This document shows positions 14,847 to 22,755 of a stretch of DNA of 50,322 nucleotides, one piece after another. The notes beneath the pieces were generated by a model that did no database searches, was not told the DNA's origin, and saw only the letters and a list, made by a program, of their open reading frames with translations. The stretch covers positions 1-50,322 of the forward strand of contig JAQYVO010000206.1 in NCBI GenBank assembly GCA_030145425.1, given 5' to 3'. Origin of the DNA: Chromatiales bacterium. GTDB taxonomy: Bacteria; Pseudomonadota; Gammaproteobacteria; Chromatiales; Chromatiaceae. A program made the position numbers and the translations under genes. Position 1 is the stretch's first letter; each line of letters begins with the position of its first letter.

Positions 14847-15749
14847 TCAACTACGAGACATTCTCTCGGTGCGATTGCGGCCGTTTCGTTTCGCCTGGTA
14901 GAGCAGTCCATCAGCGGCCTGGACAAGCGCCTCGGCAGTCTTAGGTTCGCCGCCCTCCCAGGTAGCAATCCCGACCGAGATGGTCACGGGGATGCGTTGT
15001 CCCTCGAAGGTGAACTCCTCCAGCTCGACACGGTGGCGAATGCGCTCGGCGGTGATGAAACCGGCATCTGTCAGCGTCTCACGCATTATGAGCGCAAACT
15101 CCTCGCCGCCGTAACGGGCGAGGATATCTTCTGTACGCACGGTCACCTGCATGAGATTGGCGACACCGCTCAATATATGGTCACCTGCCAGATGGCCAAA
15201 CGTGTCGTTGATCTTCTTGAAGTGGTCTATGTCCATCATTGCCAGTGACAAGACCTTGTTGTGCCGGGTGGCGTAGGCAAACTCGCTCGACAGGTGTTCG
15301 AGGAATGACTTCTTATTGAAGCATCCGGTTAGAGAATCGCGTGTCGCCAACTCGTACTGGCGACGCTGGAAGTCTTCTTCTACCGAGTCCTGGAAAGTGA
15401 ACTTTAGGACCGCCGCGCCGATCTGGACCTTATCGCCTTCCTGCAGCGTGTGTGTCTCGATCGTCTGACCGTTGCAGAAGGTGCCGTTGGTGCTGTTGAG
15501 ATCCATGAGAACGATCGAGCCGTCCGGCTGTATGTCGACCTTTGCGTGGTGTCGGGAAACGCCATATCCCTCGAAACGGATATGGGCTTCAGATGCCCGA
15601 CCGATGATCATCTCGGCGTGCGAAAGTTTGTGCATAAGGCCGGCTTGGGAACCTGCCAGGACGATGAAGGAGGCGGTGCGTTTTTTAGACGCGGTAAACC
15701 GTTGCAGGTCCCGCGTGTCAAACATCAAGGTTTTGTCGTCGTGCTCCAT
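14847..15749 (-). CDS. FHA-domain diguanylate cyclase (GGDEF)
   Basis: A 300-residue cytoplasmic protein. The forkhead-associated domain (about residues 35-115) has the phosphothreonine-binding pattern GRASEAH, SRHHAK and NSTNGTFCNG. A GGDEF domain (about 140-295) follows with the active-site motif RYGGEEFALI and SLAMMDIDHFKKINDTFGH, all catalytic residues intact. It should make cyclic di-GMP from two GTP, with activity or location set by binding a phosphorylated partner. No RxxD inhibitory site is obvious. It has no operon partner, and 63-bp direct repeats lie on both sides. Confidence 0.92.
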   Translation of the reverse strand: MEHDDKTLMFDTRDLQRFTASKKRTASFIVLAGSQAGLMHKLSHAEMIIGRASEAHIRFEGYGVSRHHAKVDIQPDGSIVLMDLNSTNGTFCNGQTIETHTLQEGDKVQIGAAVLKFTFQDSVEEDFQRRQYELATRDSLTGCFNKKSFLEHLSSEFAYATRHNKVLSLAMMDIDHFKKINDTFGHLAGDHILSGVANLMQVTVRTEDILARYGGEEFALIMRETLTDAGFITAERIRHRVELEEFTFEGQRIPVTISVGIATWEGGEPKTAEALVQAADGLLYQAKRNGRNRTERMSRS

Positions 15750-15783
15750 CCTTCACCATTAACAATGCACTGATTTTTCCCTT

Positions 15784-15846
15784 TCGTAGCCTATTTCGTC
15801 TGTATCGGCTACCTGGCGAGGGGCTTTAGCCCGTCCGGGCCGGCCT
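15784..15846 (+). repeat. 63-bp direct repeat, copy 2 (upstream of the FHA-GGDEF gene)
   Basis: Partner of 14728-14790, with the same GGGGCTT-x-AGCCCGT core. It lies just upstream of the FHA-GGDEF start, within the 325-bp gene-free stretch 15750-16074. The remainder of that stretch (15847-16074) shows no supported feature. Confidence 0.7.
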
Positions 15847-16074
15847 GATTCTCATTGCATGCCGGTGTGGTGGCCAAGGCCCAGGAATGAAACAAGCTGG
15901 AACGGCTATGTCGTTATATCAGTCGCCCGGTGGTGAATCCACTTATGATAAACACTGTTCAAACAAACGGGGCCACCTCTGCCAGAGCTGCCTGTAAAAG
16001 CTTAACAGCGGTTATAGGAGCCTCGGCTTCATCGCTGTGCCGGGTGAGGGCACGGGAAAGATACACCTAAAACT

Positions 16075-16380
16075 TCAGTCCGTATTTTCCAAATGGGTGA
16101 CGACATCCATGCTTTGATGGGGGATACCGATAATATCGATGCCGGTTTTTGTAATTATATAAAAAATCAGATGCATTCCCTCCGGATAACAATAATAGCC
16201 AGGTTTCACATCATCACGCTTTTTACCAAGTAATGGATTCTCCGAGATCCAAGTGAAACGAGATACCAGTAGGCGAATGTATTTGTCTGCCTGCTCTATA
16301 TCCCATTCTTCATTTGTGTATAACCAGATTCTTTCCAAGTCGTCTTCGGCGAGTTTTCGGATTGAGTAGCTCGCTGTCAT
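16075..16380 (-). CDS. ParE/RelE-superfamily toxin
   Basis: A 101-residue protein with the complete ParE fold signature: N-terminal YSIRKLAEDDLERIWLYT, central FTWISENPLLGKKRDDVKPG and C-terminal strand HLIFYIITKTGIDIIGI. ParE toxins poison DNA gyrase; other family members act on mRNA, and sequence alone does not settle which. The start overlaps the antitoxin gene by 4 nt, so translation is coupled. The full length contrasts with the truncated toxin at 11983-12150. Confidence 0.9.
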   Translation of the reverse strand: MTASYSIRKLAEDDLERIWLYTNEEWDIEQADKYIRLLVSRFTWISENPLLGKKRDDVKPGYYCYPEGMHLIFYIITKTGIDIIGIPHQSMDVVTHLENTD

Positions 16381-16622
16381 TTGATGTATTTCTTATGCAT
16401 CGTCGCGATAAAGTTTTCACCATCGAAATCGTTTACTAAGGGGCTATTCTCTCCAGCTTGCAATTTTGATCTCAATGCCTGAAGTCTTATCTCATCCTCT
16501 TCGAGTTTTCTCAGGCCTGCACGAACTGCTTCGCTGACAGACTGAAATCTGCCTTGCTGTATTTTGTCAGCAATGAATTTGTCGAAATGTTCACCAAGGG
16601 TAACTGATGTATTTCTGGGCAT
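16377..16622 (-). CDS. ParD-type ribbon-helix-helix antitoxin
   Basis: An 81-residue antitoxin beginning MPRNTSVTLGEHFDKFIADK, with the family motif GRFQSVSEAVRAGLRKLEED followed by a charged toxin-binding tail (DFDGENFIATMHKKYIK). An upstream in-frame ATG at 16637 is rejected: the five codons between contain the GGAGGAG ribosome binding site for the ATG at 16622. It should form a complex with the following toxin and repress the operon through the palindrome at 16642-16662. Confidence 0.9.
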   Translation of the reverse strand: MPRNTSVTLGEHFDKFIADKIQQGRFQSVSEAVRAGLRKLEEDEIRLQALRSKLQAGENSPLVNDFDGENFIATMHKKYIK

Positions 16623-16641
16623 AATACTCTCCTCCATAACG

Positions 16642-16662
16642 ATGTATTAAATATTAATACAT
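16642..16662. promoter_or_regulatory. Palindromic operator of the second ParDE locus
   Basis: ATGTATTAA-ATA-TTAATACAT is a perfect 9-3-9 palindrome 20 bp upstream of the antitoxin start, overlapping where the promoter must lie. It fits autorepression by a ribbon-helix-helix antitoxin. Its sequence differs from the palindrome of the first locus, so the two systems are probably regulated separately. Confidence 0.6.
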
Positions 16663-16697
16663 TAGCTGATGGATGGACAGGTTTGGACTAATGGTCC

Positions 16698-16751
16698 CCG
16701 GCTTTGCCGGCGCCCCGAAGGGGTGAGCTGGGCAGCAGCGAATCAATCCCT
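16698..16751. repeat. Dispersed hairpin repeat, copy 2
   Basis: A second copy of the 54-bp repeat at 12713-12766, same orientation, with only about two differences visible. It lies just upstream of the second ParDE operator. The rest of 16752-16925 is AT-rich at first and shows no supported gene. Confidence 0.75.
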
Positions 16752-16925
16752 CTCATTTCATCAATAAAAACAATGAGTTATCGCTATGTTAAAATCTTTG
16801 GTGCGGTGATTGTTCTTTTTATTAAAATGTAATTAATCAATTAGTTAGAGGCCTAGCATCTGGTAACAGGCTGTGATTTCCAAGATCGGGCCCCAACCTT
16901 CTCCCGACGAGTGGGAGCATTTCGC

Positions 16926-17482
16926 TCATGTCGCCTCCCAAACGCCCGAAGCGGCGGTCCGGCGGGCAAATTCGGCAAAGTCGGTTGGCGCACGGCCGAG
17001 TGCACGCTGAACGCCGTCGCACACGTTGGCATTGCGTCCGTCGAGGACGGTGTCGAACAGGTAGTTGAGCAGCCACGCAATCTCTTCCGGTGCACCGGCA
17101 TCGGAGATGGCGGTTGCAAAGACCTCCTTTGGGATCCGGACAAATTCCACCTTGCGTCCGGCTGCCCGGGAAATCTCGCGCGCCGCTTCGGTAAAGGTCA
17201 GCATTCGCGGGCCCGTGACTTCGTAGATCTCGCCGTTGTGGCTCCCGGGATAGCGAGATCCGGTGCGTAGGTAACGTACGCCGCAGTCACGCCATCGAGT
17301 GCCGCCTGCCATGTGCCTGGGTTATTCCATTCGAAAGCCGGTGTGGCAGAGCGGGAGGCGACGCGGGTCGGAATTCCGAGCGCCTTCAGGCGCTCCGCGA
17401 CACGGCGCCCTGTCTTACCCGTTCCTCCCAGAACCAGGGTGATACCTTCAGGGGGGGTGGTATTGCTTGTTTGGATATTCAT
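16926..17482 (-). pseudogene. NmrA-like NAD(P)-binding protein, internally deleted and frameshifted
   Basis: The 5' part (from 17482) encodes a Rossmann dinucleotide-binding start ITLVLGGTGKTGRRVAERL and runs to APDLAIPG. At about 17238 the matching frame shifts, and the other frame continues SHNGEIYEVTGPRML and then TFTEAAREI to the stop at 16926. The two parts together give about 185 residues, against roughly 280 for intact NmrA-type reductases, so about 90 central codons are missing. It was probably an oxidoreductase in the same operon as the PNPOx and hydrolase genes upstream. Unlikely to be functional. Confidence 0.75.
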
Positions 17483-17518
17483 AGCTCTGTTCTCTTAACG
17501 TGAATCAACAGGCGACAC

Positions 17519-18091
17519 TCAATCGTGTCGCCCGGGTGCTTCACCTGCCAGTTCGTGGATCTCCTCCGGCGTATAGCGGGGCGTGATGTGACGTGGGCAA
17601 TTCCAGTCGAACGCCTGCACCTTGAGTACTACCAATCGCTCGATCTGGCCTGCGTATCCCGCAACCTCCAGTTGCTCGCGCAGCATGGCATCGTCAGCGG
17701 CTTCCGCGATGGATGCTTCGGCCCAGATCTTCAATCGTTGCTGGTTTGGGTAGTCCATCAATATCAACGAGGTCTTTCGGTTTGCCTCGATGTTGCCGGT
17801 GCTGATGTACTGACCGTTGCCACGGAAATCCGCATAGCCGATGACGGTATCATCGATCACTCTGAGAAATCCTTTTTCGCCGCCGCGAAACTGCACGTAA
17901 GGCCAGCCGTTCTCGCCGATCGTGGCCATGTAGAAGCTGTCGCGCGCCTGGATGAACCCTGTCTCCCTTGCGGTCAGTCGATACTGGTCCCCGGCCTGTT
18001 CCATGCGTGCATAGGAATCCCGTGTGCCGTAGCGTACCTGCGCTTTTTTGACACTGTCGGTGAACGCGTATCGGGTGAAGTTTTTGCTCAT
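17519..18091 (-). CDS. Pyridoxamine-5'-phosphate-oxidase-like flavoprotein
   Basis: A 190-residue split-barrel FMN-binding protein. Typical family segments are FYMATIGENGWPYVQFRGG (about residues 53-71), GYADFRGNGQYISTGNI (about 85-101) and LILMDYPNQQRLKIWAEA. It belongs to the PNPOx-like superfamily used for diverse redox reactions rather than vitamin B6 salvage; the substrate is unknown. It lies 4 nt after the alpha/beta hydrolase gene and is followed by the damaged NmrA gene, so the three were probably an operon read from the sigma-54 promoter at 19248-19263. Confidence 0.85.
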   Translation of the reverse strand: MSKNFTRYAFTDSVKKAQVRYGTRDSYARMEQAGDQYRLTARETGFIQARDSFYMATIGENGWPYVQFRGGEKGFLRVIDDTVIGYADFRGNGQYISTGNIEANRKTSLILMDYPNQQRLKIWAEASIAEAADDAMLREQLEVAGYAGQIERLVVLKVQAFDWNCPRHITPRYTPEEIHELAGEAPGRHD

Positions 18092-18095
18092 GGTC

Positions 18096-19139
18096 TTACC
18101 TCTTGATCGAAGTTTTCCGTATGGCCGGAGCGCTAGGGACTCCAGACTGCAGGAACCCCCGGATCCGGTTGGCGATCAACGGGCCGTCCTCTTCAAGCGC
18201 GAAGTGACCGGTATCCAGAAGATGGAACTCCAGGTTATCGAGGTCGCGCTTGTAGGGATGAGCCCCCTCGGCCGGAAATATGTAATCGTTCTTGCCCCAG
18301 ACGATCAGGGTCGGCGGCTGGTGTTTGCGGAAGTATGCCTGCCAACCCGGGTAGTGGGGGATGTTGTTCTGGTAGTCGTAGAACAGCGCCAGCTGGATCT
18401 CCGGGTTGCCGTCGCGGGTCAGGTGCCGCAGATCCAGGTTCCAGTTGTCAGGGCTGATCTTGCCGGCATCGCGCACCCCGTGAGTGTACTGCCATTTGAC
18501 ACCGTCCGGCGAGATGAAGCCGGCCAGGGGCTCGGCATTCGCCGCTGACGGATCGCTCCAGTAGGTGCGGACCGGGTCCCAGAATTCGCGCAAACCTTCC
18601 TCGTAGGCATTGCCGTTCTGCACGATCAGCGACTGCACACGCTCCGGATGTTTGGCCGCCAGGCGAAAGCCTATGGGTGCACCGTAGTCCATCAGGTAGA
18701 GGCTGTAGCGATCGATGCCGAGCTGATCTACGAATGCCTCAACGAGCATGGCCAGGTTGTCGAAGCTGTAGTCGAACTTATCCGGCGGCGGCTGCTCGCT
18801 GTTGCCGAAGCCCGGGTAATCCGGGGCCACCACGTGGTATTTGTCCGCCAACGCAGGGATCAGATTGCGGAACATATGCGATGAGGTCGGGAAGCCGTGG
18901 AGCAGGAGGATGGTCGGCGCATTGCTCGGCCCCGCCTCGCGATAGAAGATCTCCACGCCGTTCACGCTGATGGTCTTGTGCCGGGTCTGATGCGTTTGCT
19001 GGATGCTTCCCTCGACAGTGGTCGTGACACTGGCGATCTGGGTCGCGGCGATACCCGTGTGAGCGACGGCAGCCAGCGTCAGCGCCAGAAGCGACGCCGA
19101 CAGGTTCAGTCTGTTGACGGTTGAATGTGCATTGGTCAT
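18096..19139 (-). CDS. Secreted alpha/beta hydrolase, epoxide hydrolase/haloalkane dehalogenase-like
   Basis: 347 residues. The N-terminal signal peptide ([16 protein letters not shown], about residues 13-28) indicates export to the periplasm. The alpha/beta-hydrolase core has [15 protein letters not shown] (oxyanion region), nucleophile Asp in [12 protein letters not shown], a third-acid region [10 protein letters not shown] and His in DTGHFALEE. An Asp nucleophile rather than Ser points to the epoxide hydrolase/dehalogenase branch. The start at 19139 is preferred (AGGA upstream, signal peptide at the terminus); an in-frame ATG at 19208 adds 23 non-signal residues. First gene of the probable sigma-54-controlled operon. 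Confidence 0.85.
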   Translation of the reverse strand: MTNAHSTVNRLNLSASLLALTLAAVAHTGIAATQIASVTTTVEGSIQQTHQTRHKTISVNGVEIFYREAGPSNAPTILLLHGFPTSSHMFRNLIPALADKYHVVAPDYPGFGNSEQPPPDKFDYSFDNLAMLVEAFVDQLGIDRYSLYLMDYGAPIGFRLAAKHPERVQSLIVQNGNAYEEGLREFWDPVRTYWSDPSAANAEPLAGFISPDGVKWQYTHGVRDAGKISPDNWNLDLRHLTRDGNPEIQLALFYDYQNNIPHYPGWQAYFRKHQPPTLIVWGKNDYIFPAEGAHPYKRDLDNLEFHLLDTGHFALEEDGPLIANRIRGFLQSGVPSAPAIRKTSIKR

Positions 19140-19247
19140 GGGTAGATTCCTCGTCTGGTATTTGTGAAATGGGTCTAGTCCGGGCTCGTTTGCCGGGATG
19201 GTGTTCATTCTTCGGTTAACGGATTGCTGATTGGATGTTTGTTCTAC

Positions 19248-19263
19248 AGCAAACAGCGTGCCA
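19248..19263 (-). promoter_or_regulatory. Sigma-54 (-24/-12) promoter of the hydrolase operon
   Basis: On the minus strand the sequence TGGCACGCTGTTTGCT matches the RpoN consensus TGGCAC-N5-TTGCW at every defined position. It lies about 110 nt upstream of the hydrolase start at 19139 and points toward it. The divergent gene encodes a sigma-54 activator, and two palindromes that could bind it lie 47-73 bp further upstream. Activation by that regulator is inferred. Confidence 0.85.
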
Positions 19264-19309
19264 AGTGAAAATAGCTATTAAAAACAAATAGATGATGTAA
19301 TCCGGTCAC

Positions 19310-19336
19310 CACAAGAATTTGTGATTCTCAAGAATC
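19310..19336. promoter_or_regulatory. Candidate enhancer site for the sigma-54 activator
   Basis: Two perfect palindromes share one base: CACAA-GAAT-TTGTG (19310-19323) and GATTCT-CA-AGAATC (19323-19336). Their centre is roughly 85 bp upstream of the predicted start point of the -24/-12 promoter, a usual place for an enhancer-binding protein. They also lie about 35 bp before the activator's own start, so autoregulation is possible. Confidence 0.5.
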
Positions 19337-19371
19337 TGTGGCTTAATCCTCAAAAAACTGAGGAGAAATCC

Positions 19372-21189
19372 ATGGCCGAACGGTTGTTTCAACAGGCTCC
19401 GACGCTGCTGGCAGTGCTGGATGAATACCTGGTCTGTCATCATCTCAGTCGGGGCTGGCGTACCCGGCTCGGTTTGTTGAATTCCGATGAAACGCAGGGC
19501 TTATCGATTTCAGGGCTGTTCCTGCTCGATGAAACGGTATCGTTGGAGGGAAAACTGCGGGAATCCCTGCGTGACGATGTATCAATGCAGGACATACCTG
19601 TTTCCCTGCTGGGCGAAAACGGCATGACCCAGGGACTGTTGTCCGCCTGGCCCATTCGATTGGAGTCAGGTTCGGCTGGTCTCTGCCTGGCTGCCACCTG
19701 CAATACCGATCTGGACCGGGCGCTCGATGAACTCCTGCGCTTACGCACGATGCACGAGCTGATACTCAACGCCGCGGGGGAGGGTATCTACGGTCTCGAC
19801 AGGAACGGCATAGCCACGTTCGGTAATGCCGCTACCATGGAAATACTGGGTTGGAAGCCGGAAGACGTGATCGGAAAGAGGGTACACGATATCCATCACC
19901 ACTCGCATCCGGACGGTTCGCCCTATCCGCATACCGAGTGTCCTATCTACGCCGCGTTACGTGACGGCGAGATACACCGCGTGGACGAAGAGGTTTTCTG
20001 GCACGTCGATGGTTCCCCGGTACCGATCGAGTACACCAGCACGCCCATCCGCCAGGATGGTGAGATCCAAGGCGCGGTCGTGGTGTTTCGCGATATCTCG
20101 GAGCGCAGGGAGATCGAGCATCAGCGCGAGGCCGCATTTCACGAGATTAAACAACTGAAGGAGCAGTTGGAACAGGAGCGCGATTATCTGCGCGATGAGA
20201 TCAAGACTGGATCGGATTTCGGTGAGATCATCGGCGTCAGCGCGGCCCTGCAGCGCACCATGGCGCAGATCGACGCTGTCGCCGTGACACCCGCCAATGT
20301 ACTGATTCTAGGTGAGTCAGGCGTTGGCAAGGAGATGGTCGCGCGCGCCATTCATGACAGGAGCGCGCGCGCGGACAAACCGTTGGTCAAGATCAATTGT
20401 GCGTCTATTCCCAAGGAACTGTTCGAGAGTGAGTTCTTTGGCCACGTAAAGGGCGCCTTTACCGGCGCCCATCGTGATCGCGTCGGTCGCCTTCAGTTGG
20501 CGCATAGCGGCACGGTGTTTCTCGATGAGGTGGGCGAGATTCCACCGGACCTGCAGGGAAAGTTATTGCGTGCTCTGCAGGAGCGAGAGTTCGAGCGGGT
20601 AGGTGACGATCGGACGATCAAAGTCGATGTACGCGTCGTCGCCGCCACCAATCGGGATCTTGAGGCCGAGGTCAAATCCGGCAGATTTCGGGAAGATCTG
20701 TACTATCGGTTGGGGGTGTTTCCTATCGTGGTACCCCCGCTTCGCGACCGCCGTGAAGACATAGGGCCTTTGGCAGAGCATTTCCTGTCGCGTACCTGCG
20801 TGGATCTTGGCCGCGATCCGATGCGTTTATCGAAACAGCAGGTACAGCAGCTCACGGGGCGTCGCTGGCCCGGCAACATCCGGGAACTCAGGAATGTCAT
20901 CGAACGTGCCGTGATCCTCAGCGCCGGCAATCGCGCACGCCTCGACCTGGCGATGCCCGATGATGCCGACACTCAGCCAGATGCCATAATTGACCTGACG
21001 CCGTCGGACAGGACAGATTTCGTCACAGACTCAGAGATGAGGGAGCGTGAAAAGGCCAACATGATCGCAGCATTGCGATATGCCGGCTGGCGCGTATGGG
21101 GTCCGGATGGCGCCGCTGGACTATTGGGGATCAAGCCCTCTACCTTGACCTACCGCATGAAGGTTTTGGGCATAACCAGGCCGAGTTGA
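19372..21189 (+). CDS. Sigma-54-dependent transcriptional activator with PAS sensor domain
   Basis: 605 residues. An N-terminal divergent sensor region (about 1-120) is followed by a PAS domain (about 125-250: NAAGEGIYGLDRNGIATFGN and the SERREIEH linker), a short coiled-coil, then the AAA+ domain (about 290-520) with Walker A GESGVGKE, the sigma-54 contact GAFTGA, and Walker B FLDEVGEI. A Fis-type HTH is at the C-terminus (AAGLLGIKPSTLTYRMK). There is no receiver domain, so it senses a ligand or redox state through PAS rather than phosphorylation. The start at 19372 has GAGGAGA upstream; the in-frame ATG at 19321 lies inside the palindromes. Divergent from its likely target operon. Confidence 0.92.
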   Translation: MAERLFQQAPTLLAVLDEYLVCHHLSRGWRTRLGLLNSDETQGLSISGLFLLDETVSLEGKLRESLRDDVSMQDIPVSLLGENGMTQGLLSAWPIRLESGSAGLCLAATCNTDLDRALDELLRLRTMHELILNAAGEGIYGLDRNGIATFGNAATMEILGWKPEDVIGKRVHDIHHHSHPDGSPYPHTECPIYAALRDGEIHRVDEEVFWHVDGSPVPIEYTSTPIRQDGEIQGAVVVFRDISERREIEHQREAAFHEIKQLKEQLEQERDYLRDEIKTGSDFGEIIGVSAALQRTMAQIDAVAVTPANVLILGESGVGKEMVARAIHDRSARADKPLVKINCASIPKELFESEFFGHVKGAFTGAHRDRVGRLQLAHSGTVFLDEVGEIPPDLQGKLLRALQEREFERVGDDRTIKVDVRVVAATNRDLEAEVKSGRFREDLYYRLGVFPIVVPPLRDRREDIGPLAEHFLSRTCVDLGRDPMRLSKQQVQQLTGRRWPGNIRELRNVIERAVILSAGNRARLDLAMPDDADTQPDAIIDLTPSDRTDFVTDSEMREREKANMIAALRYAGWRVWGPDGAAGLLGIKPSTLTYRMKVLGITRPS

Positions 21190-21296
21190 GCCCCGGGTTA
21201 GCAGGTCTATGCTGCAACGCGCATCAAAGCGTCCATTCCCACCTGCCCCTCGATCCAACCAATAAGCAAGCCGGGGTGCCCCATTTCTCTTGAGCC

Positions 21297-21501
21297 TCAC
21301 ACGGAGACACAGAGACACGGAGGTACGGAAAAACCAGGGGAAAAAGGGTTCATTGCGTCATGAGCTAAGAGTTGGGCCAATGTTGGAGACATCTCCGGTA
21401 TTTTCTGGGCACCGGCCTAATACAAGAATGCAACATCCCAGCAGCTGTCGATTTCTGTTTTTCCGCCATTTTTCACCCCGTGGCTCCGTGCCTCCGTGTG
21501 A
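21297..21501. repeat. Inverted-repeat insertion of the CACGGAG-type repeat
   Basis: The 26-bp arms at 21297-21322 and 21476-21501 are imperfect inverted copies beginning TCACACGGAG and rich in CACGGAG units. They enclose about 150 bp of unrelated sequence. Short CACGGAGACACAGAG-type repeats are known as dispersed elements in many bacterial genomes. This one adjoins the point where the rhomboid gene loses similarity to its family. No other gene is supported in 21190-21357. Confidence 0.65.
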
Positions 21502-22041
21502 AATAGTTCTTTTTATTTCAAGGTATCGGTAACGATATACCACGAGATAGCTTAGACATGTAGGTAATCGGGTAAACATATGGGTAAAGGCGGTTACGGG
21601 ATCCACCTCGTTGTAACGGAGTAGAAACTGTTGAGTGAAACTGCTGTCGAGAATGCGCTCGAATCTTTTCCTCAGCAACTTCCATCGTCCGTAGATCGGT
21701 TCTTTCGGTGTGACGATCTCCCCGCTTTCCAGCGCCAGCATGAATTCGGGATCCGATTCCATGTACATCAGCCAGGCATAGTCGCTCATCCCCTCATCCG
21801 CTTCCTGAGCCAGGAAAGGTGCCGACGGGCTGTCACCGGTATCTTCCAGATACTGCTGGTATCGGGGGAGTTCTATTTCCGGCAGTTTGGATTCAAAGTA
21901 ATAGTCTATGGCCTCTTCGAAGACCTGCTCATCGTCTGTCTGAAACAGGAAAAAGACCAGGCAATTGGCGAGCACCAGTAGAAACGTTACCGTGGGGAAG
22001 TTCTTGGCTGTGACCTTCTTGTGTACCGGGACGATCAACAT
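21358..22041 (-). pseudogene. Rhomboid-family protease gene, truncated after the first third
   Basis: The frame starts like a bacterial rhomboid protein: MLIVPVHKKVTAKNFPTVTF, one membrane segment (about residues 17-34), a long soluble loop with DYAWLMYMESDPEF, then AFTHMF (151-156), where the conserved first catalytic-core helix normally begins. After that the residues are unlike any rhomboid and come partly from the repeat element (HGGTEPRGEKWRK), ending at 21358. The GxSG and catalytic His helices are absent, so it cannot be an active intramembrane protease. Confidence 0.7.
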
Positions 22042-22122
22042 GGGGTTTAACCGGGGTGGGCTTTTGTCGGTCTAATCGGCATCAATGCAAGCTTCTCGAA
22101 TAATGTCATGAGGTACACCAGG

Positions 22123-22174
22123 GAAACAATCGGGCTACAAAAAGCATACCTTACTGAAACAATTCGGATACAAA
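22123..22174 (+). promoter_or_regulatory. Pair of 19-bp direct repeats, candidate OmpR-type operator
   Basis: Two copies, GAAACAATCGGGCTACAAA (22123-22141) and GAAACAATTCGGATACAAA (22156-22174), 33 bp apart, match at 16 of 19 positions. OmpR-family regulators bind tandem direct repeats containing GAAACA and TACA-like half-sites. They lie upstream of the membrane protein at 22266, and a related pair is found at 25653-25703 beyond the two-component genes. Confidence 0.45.
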
Positions 22175-22265
22175 GATCATTCAAACTTCTTTGCAGATGT
22201 GCATTGGCTTCCGCCAACGGGATTCAGACCCGCTGGTTACACAACGATTGATCTGGAGATATGCC

Positions 22266-22670
22266 ATGAAACGCCTGCAGGAGTTGGCCTGGTGGTACTG
22301 GTTGGTAACCCTTTTGCTGCTGACAGGCGCACTTGCGGGCTGGCCATTGGGTTTTATACCTGTTATCGGGTTTACAGTCCTGCAGAATCTGCACTTTCTG
22401 GTGCGGGAGGGCTCCGTCAAGGCCTTTCCGGTGCAGGTGCGAATCGGCTACCTGGCCTGGATGGTTGCAGGGCTCTGGGGGCCGCTGGGTTTCTTACACT
22501 GGATTCAGTTCGCTGGAACCCTGGCAGCCATTCTTGTCGACTATTGTCCCATGGCCCGGATGGTATCCCTGATGCCCTGGAACAGGCGCTTACCACTTAC
22601 CCCCGGGCTGGTGATGAAAACCTTCCTTAGTAAACCGGTGAGTGGAAGCATTCTGGATACCGTTACGTGA
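22266..22670 (+). CDS. Small integral membrane protein of unknown function
   Basis: A 134-residue hydrophobic protein with three to four predicted membrane helices: WWYWLVTLLLLTGALAG, then GFIPVIGFTVLQNLHFLV, then IGYLAWMVAGLWGPLGFLHW, with a weaker hydrophobic stretch before a conserved-looking DYCPMARMVSLMPWNR. No known family is recognised. The start at 22266 is chosen because GGAG lies upstream at proper spacing; an in-frame ATG at 22191 lacks one. It precedes the response regulator by 85 nt and has the direct repeats 22123-22174 in front, so it may be regulated by the neighbouring two-component system. Confidence 0.65.
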   Translation: MKRLQELAWWYWLVTLLLLTGALAGWPLGFIPVIGFTVLQNLHFLVREGSVKAFPVQVRIGYLAWMVAGLWGPLGFLHWIQFAGTLAAILVDYCPMARMVSLMPWNRRLPLTPGLVMKTFLSKPVSGSILDTVT

Positions 22671-22755
22671 CCGGTCGATGACCCCTTATTCCTGCCCTGA
22701 TGGGACACAAAGTTGGCTGCTATACTCAGTACTGTCCCAAAACGAGGGAAACAGT

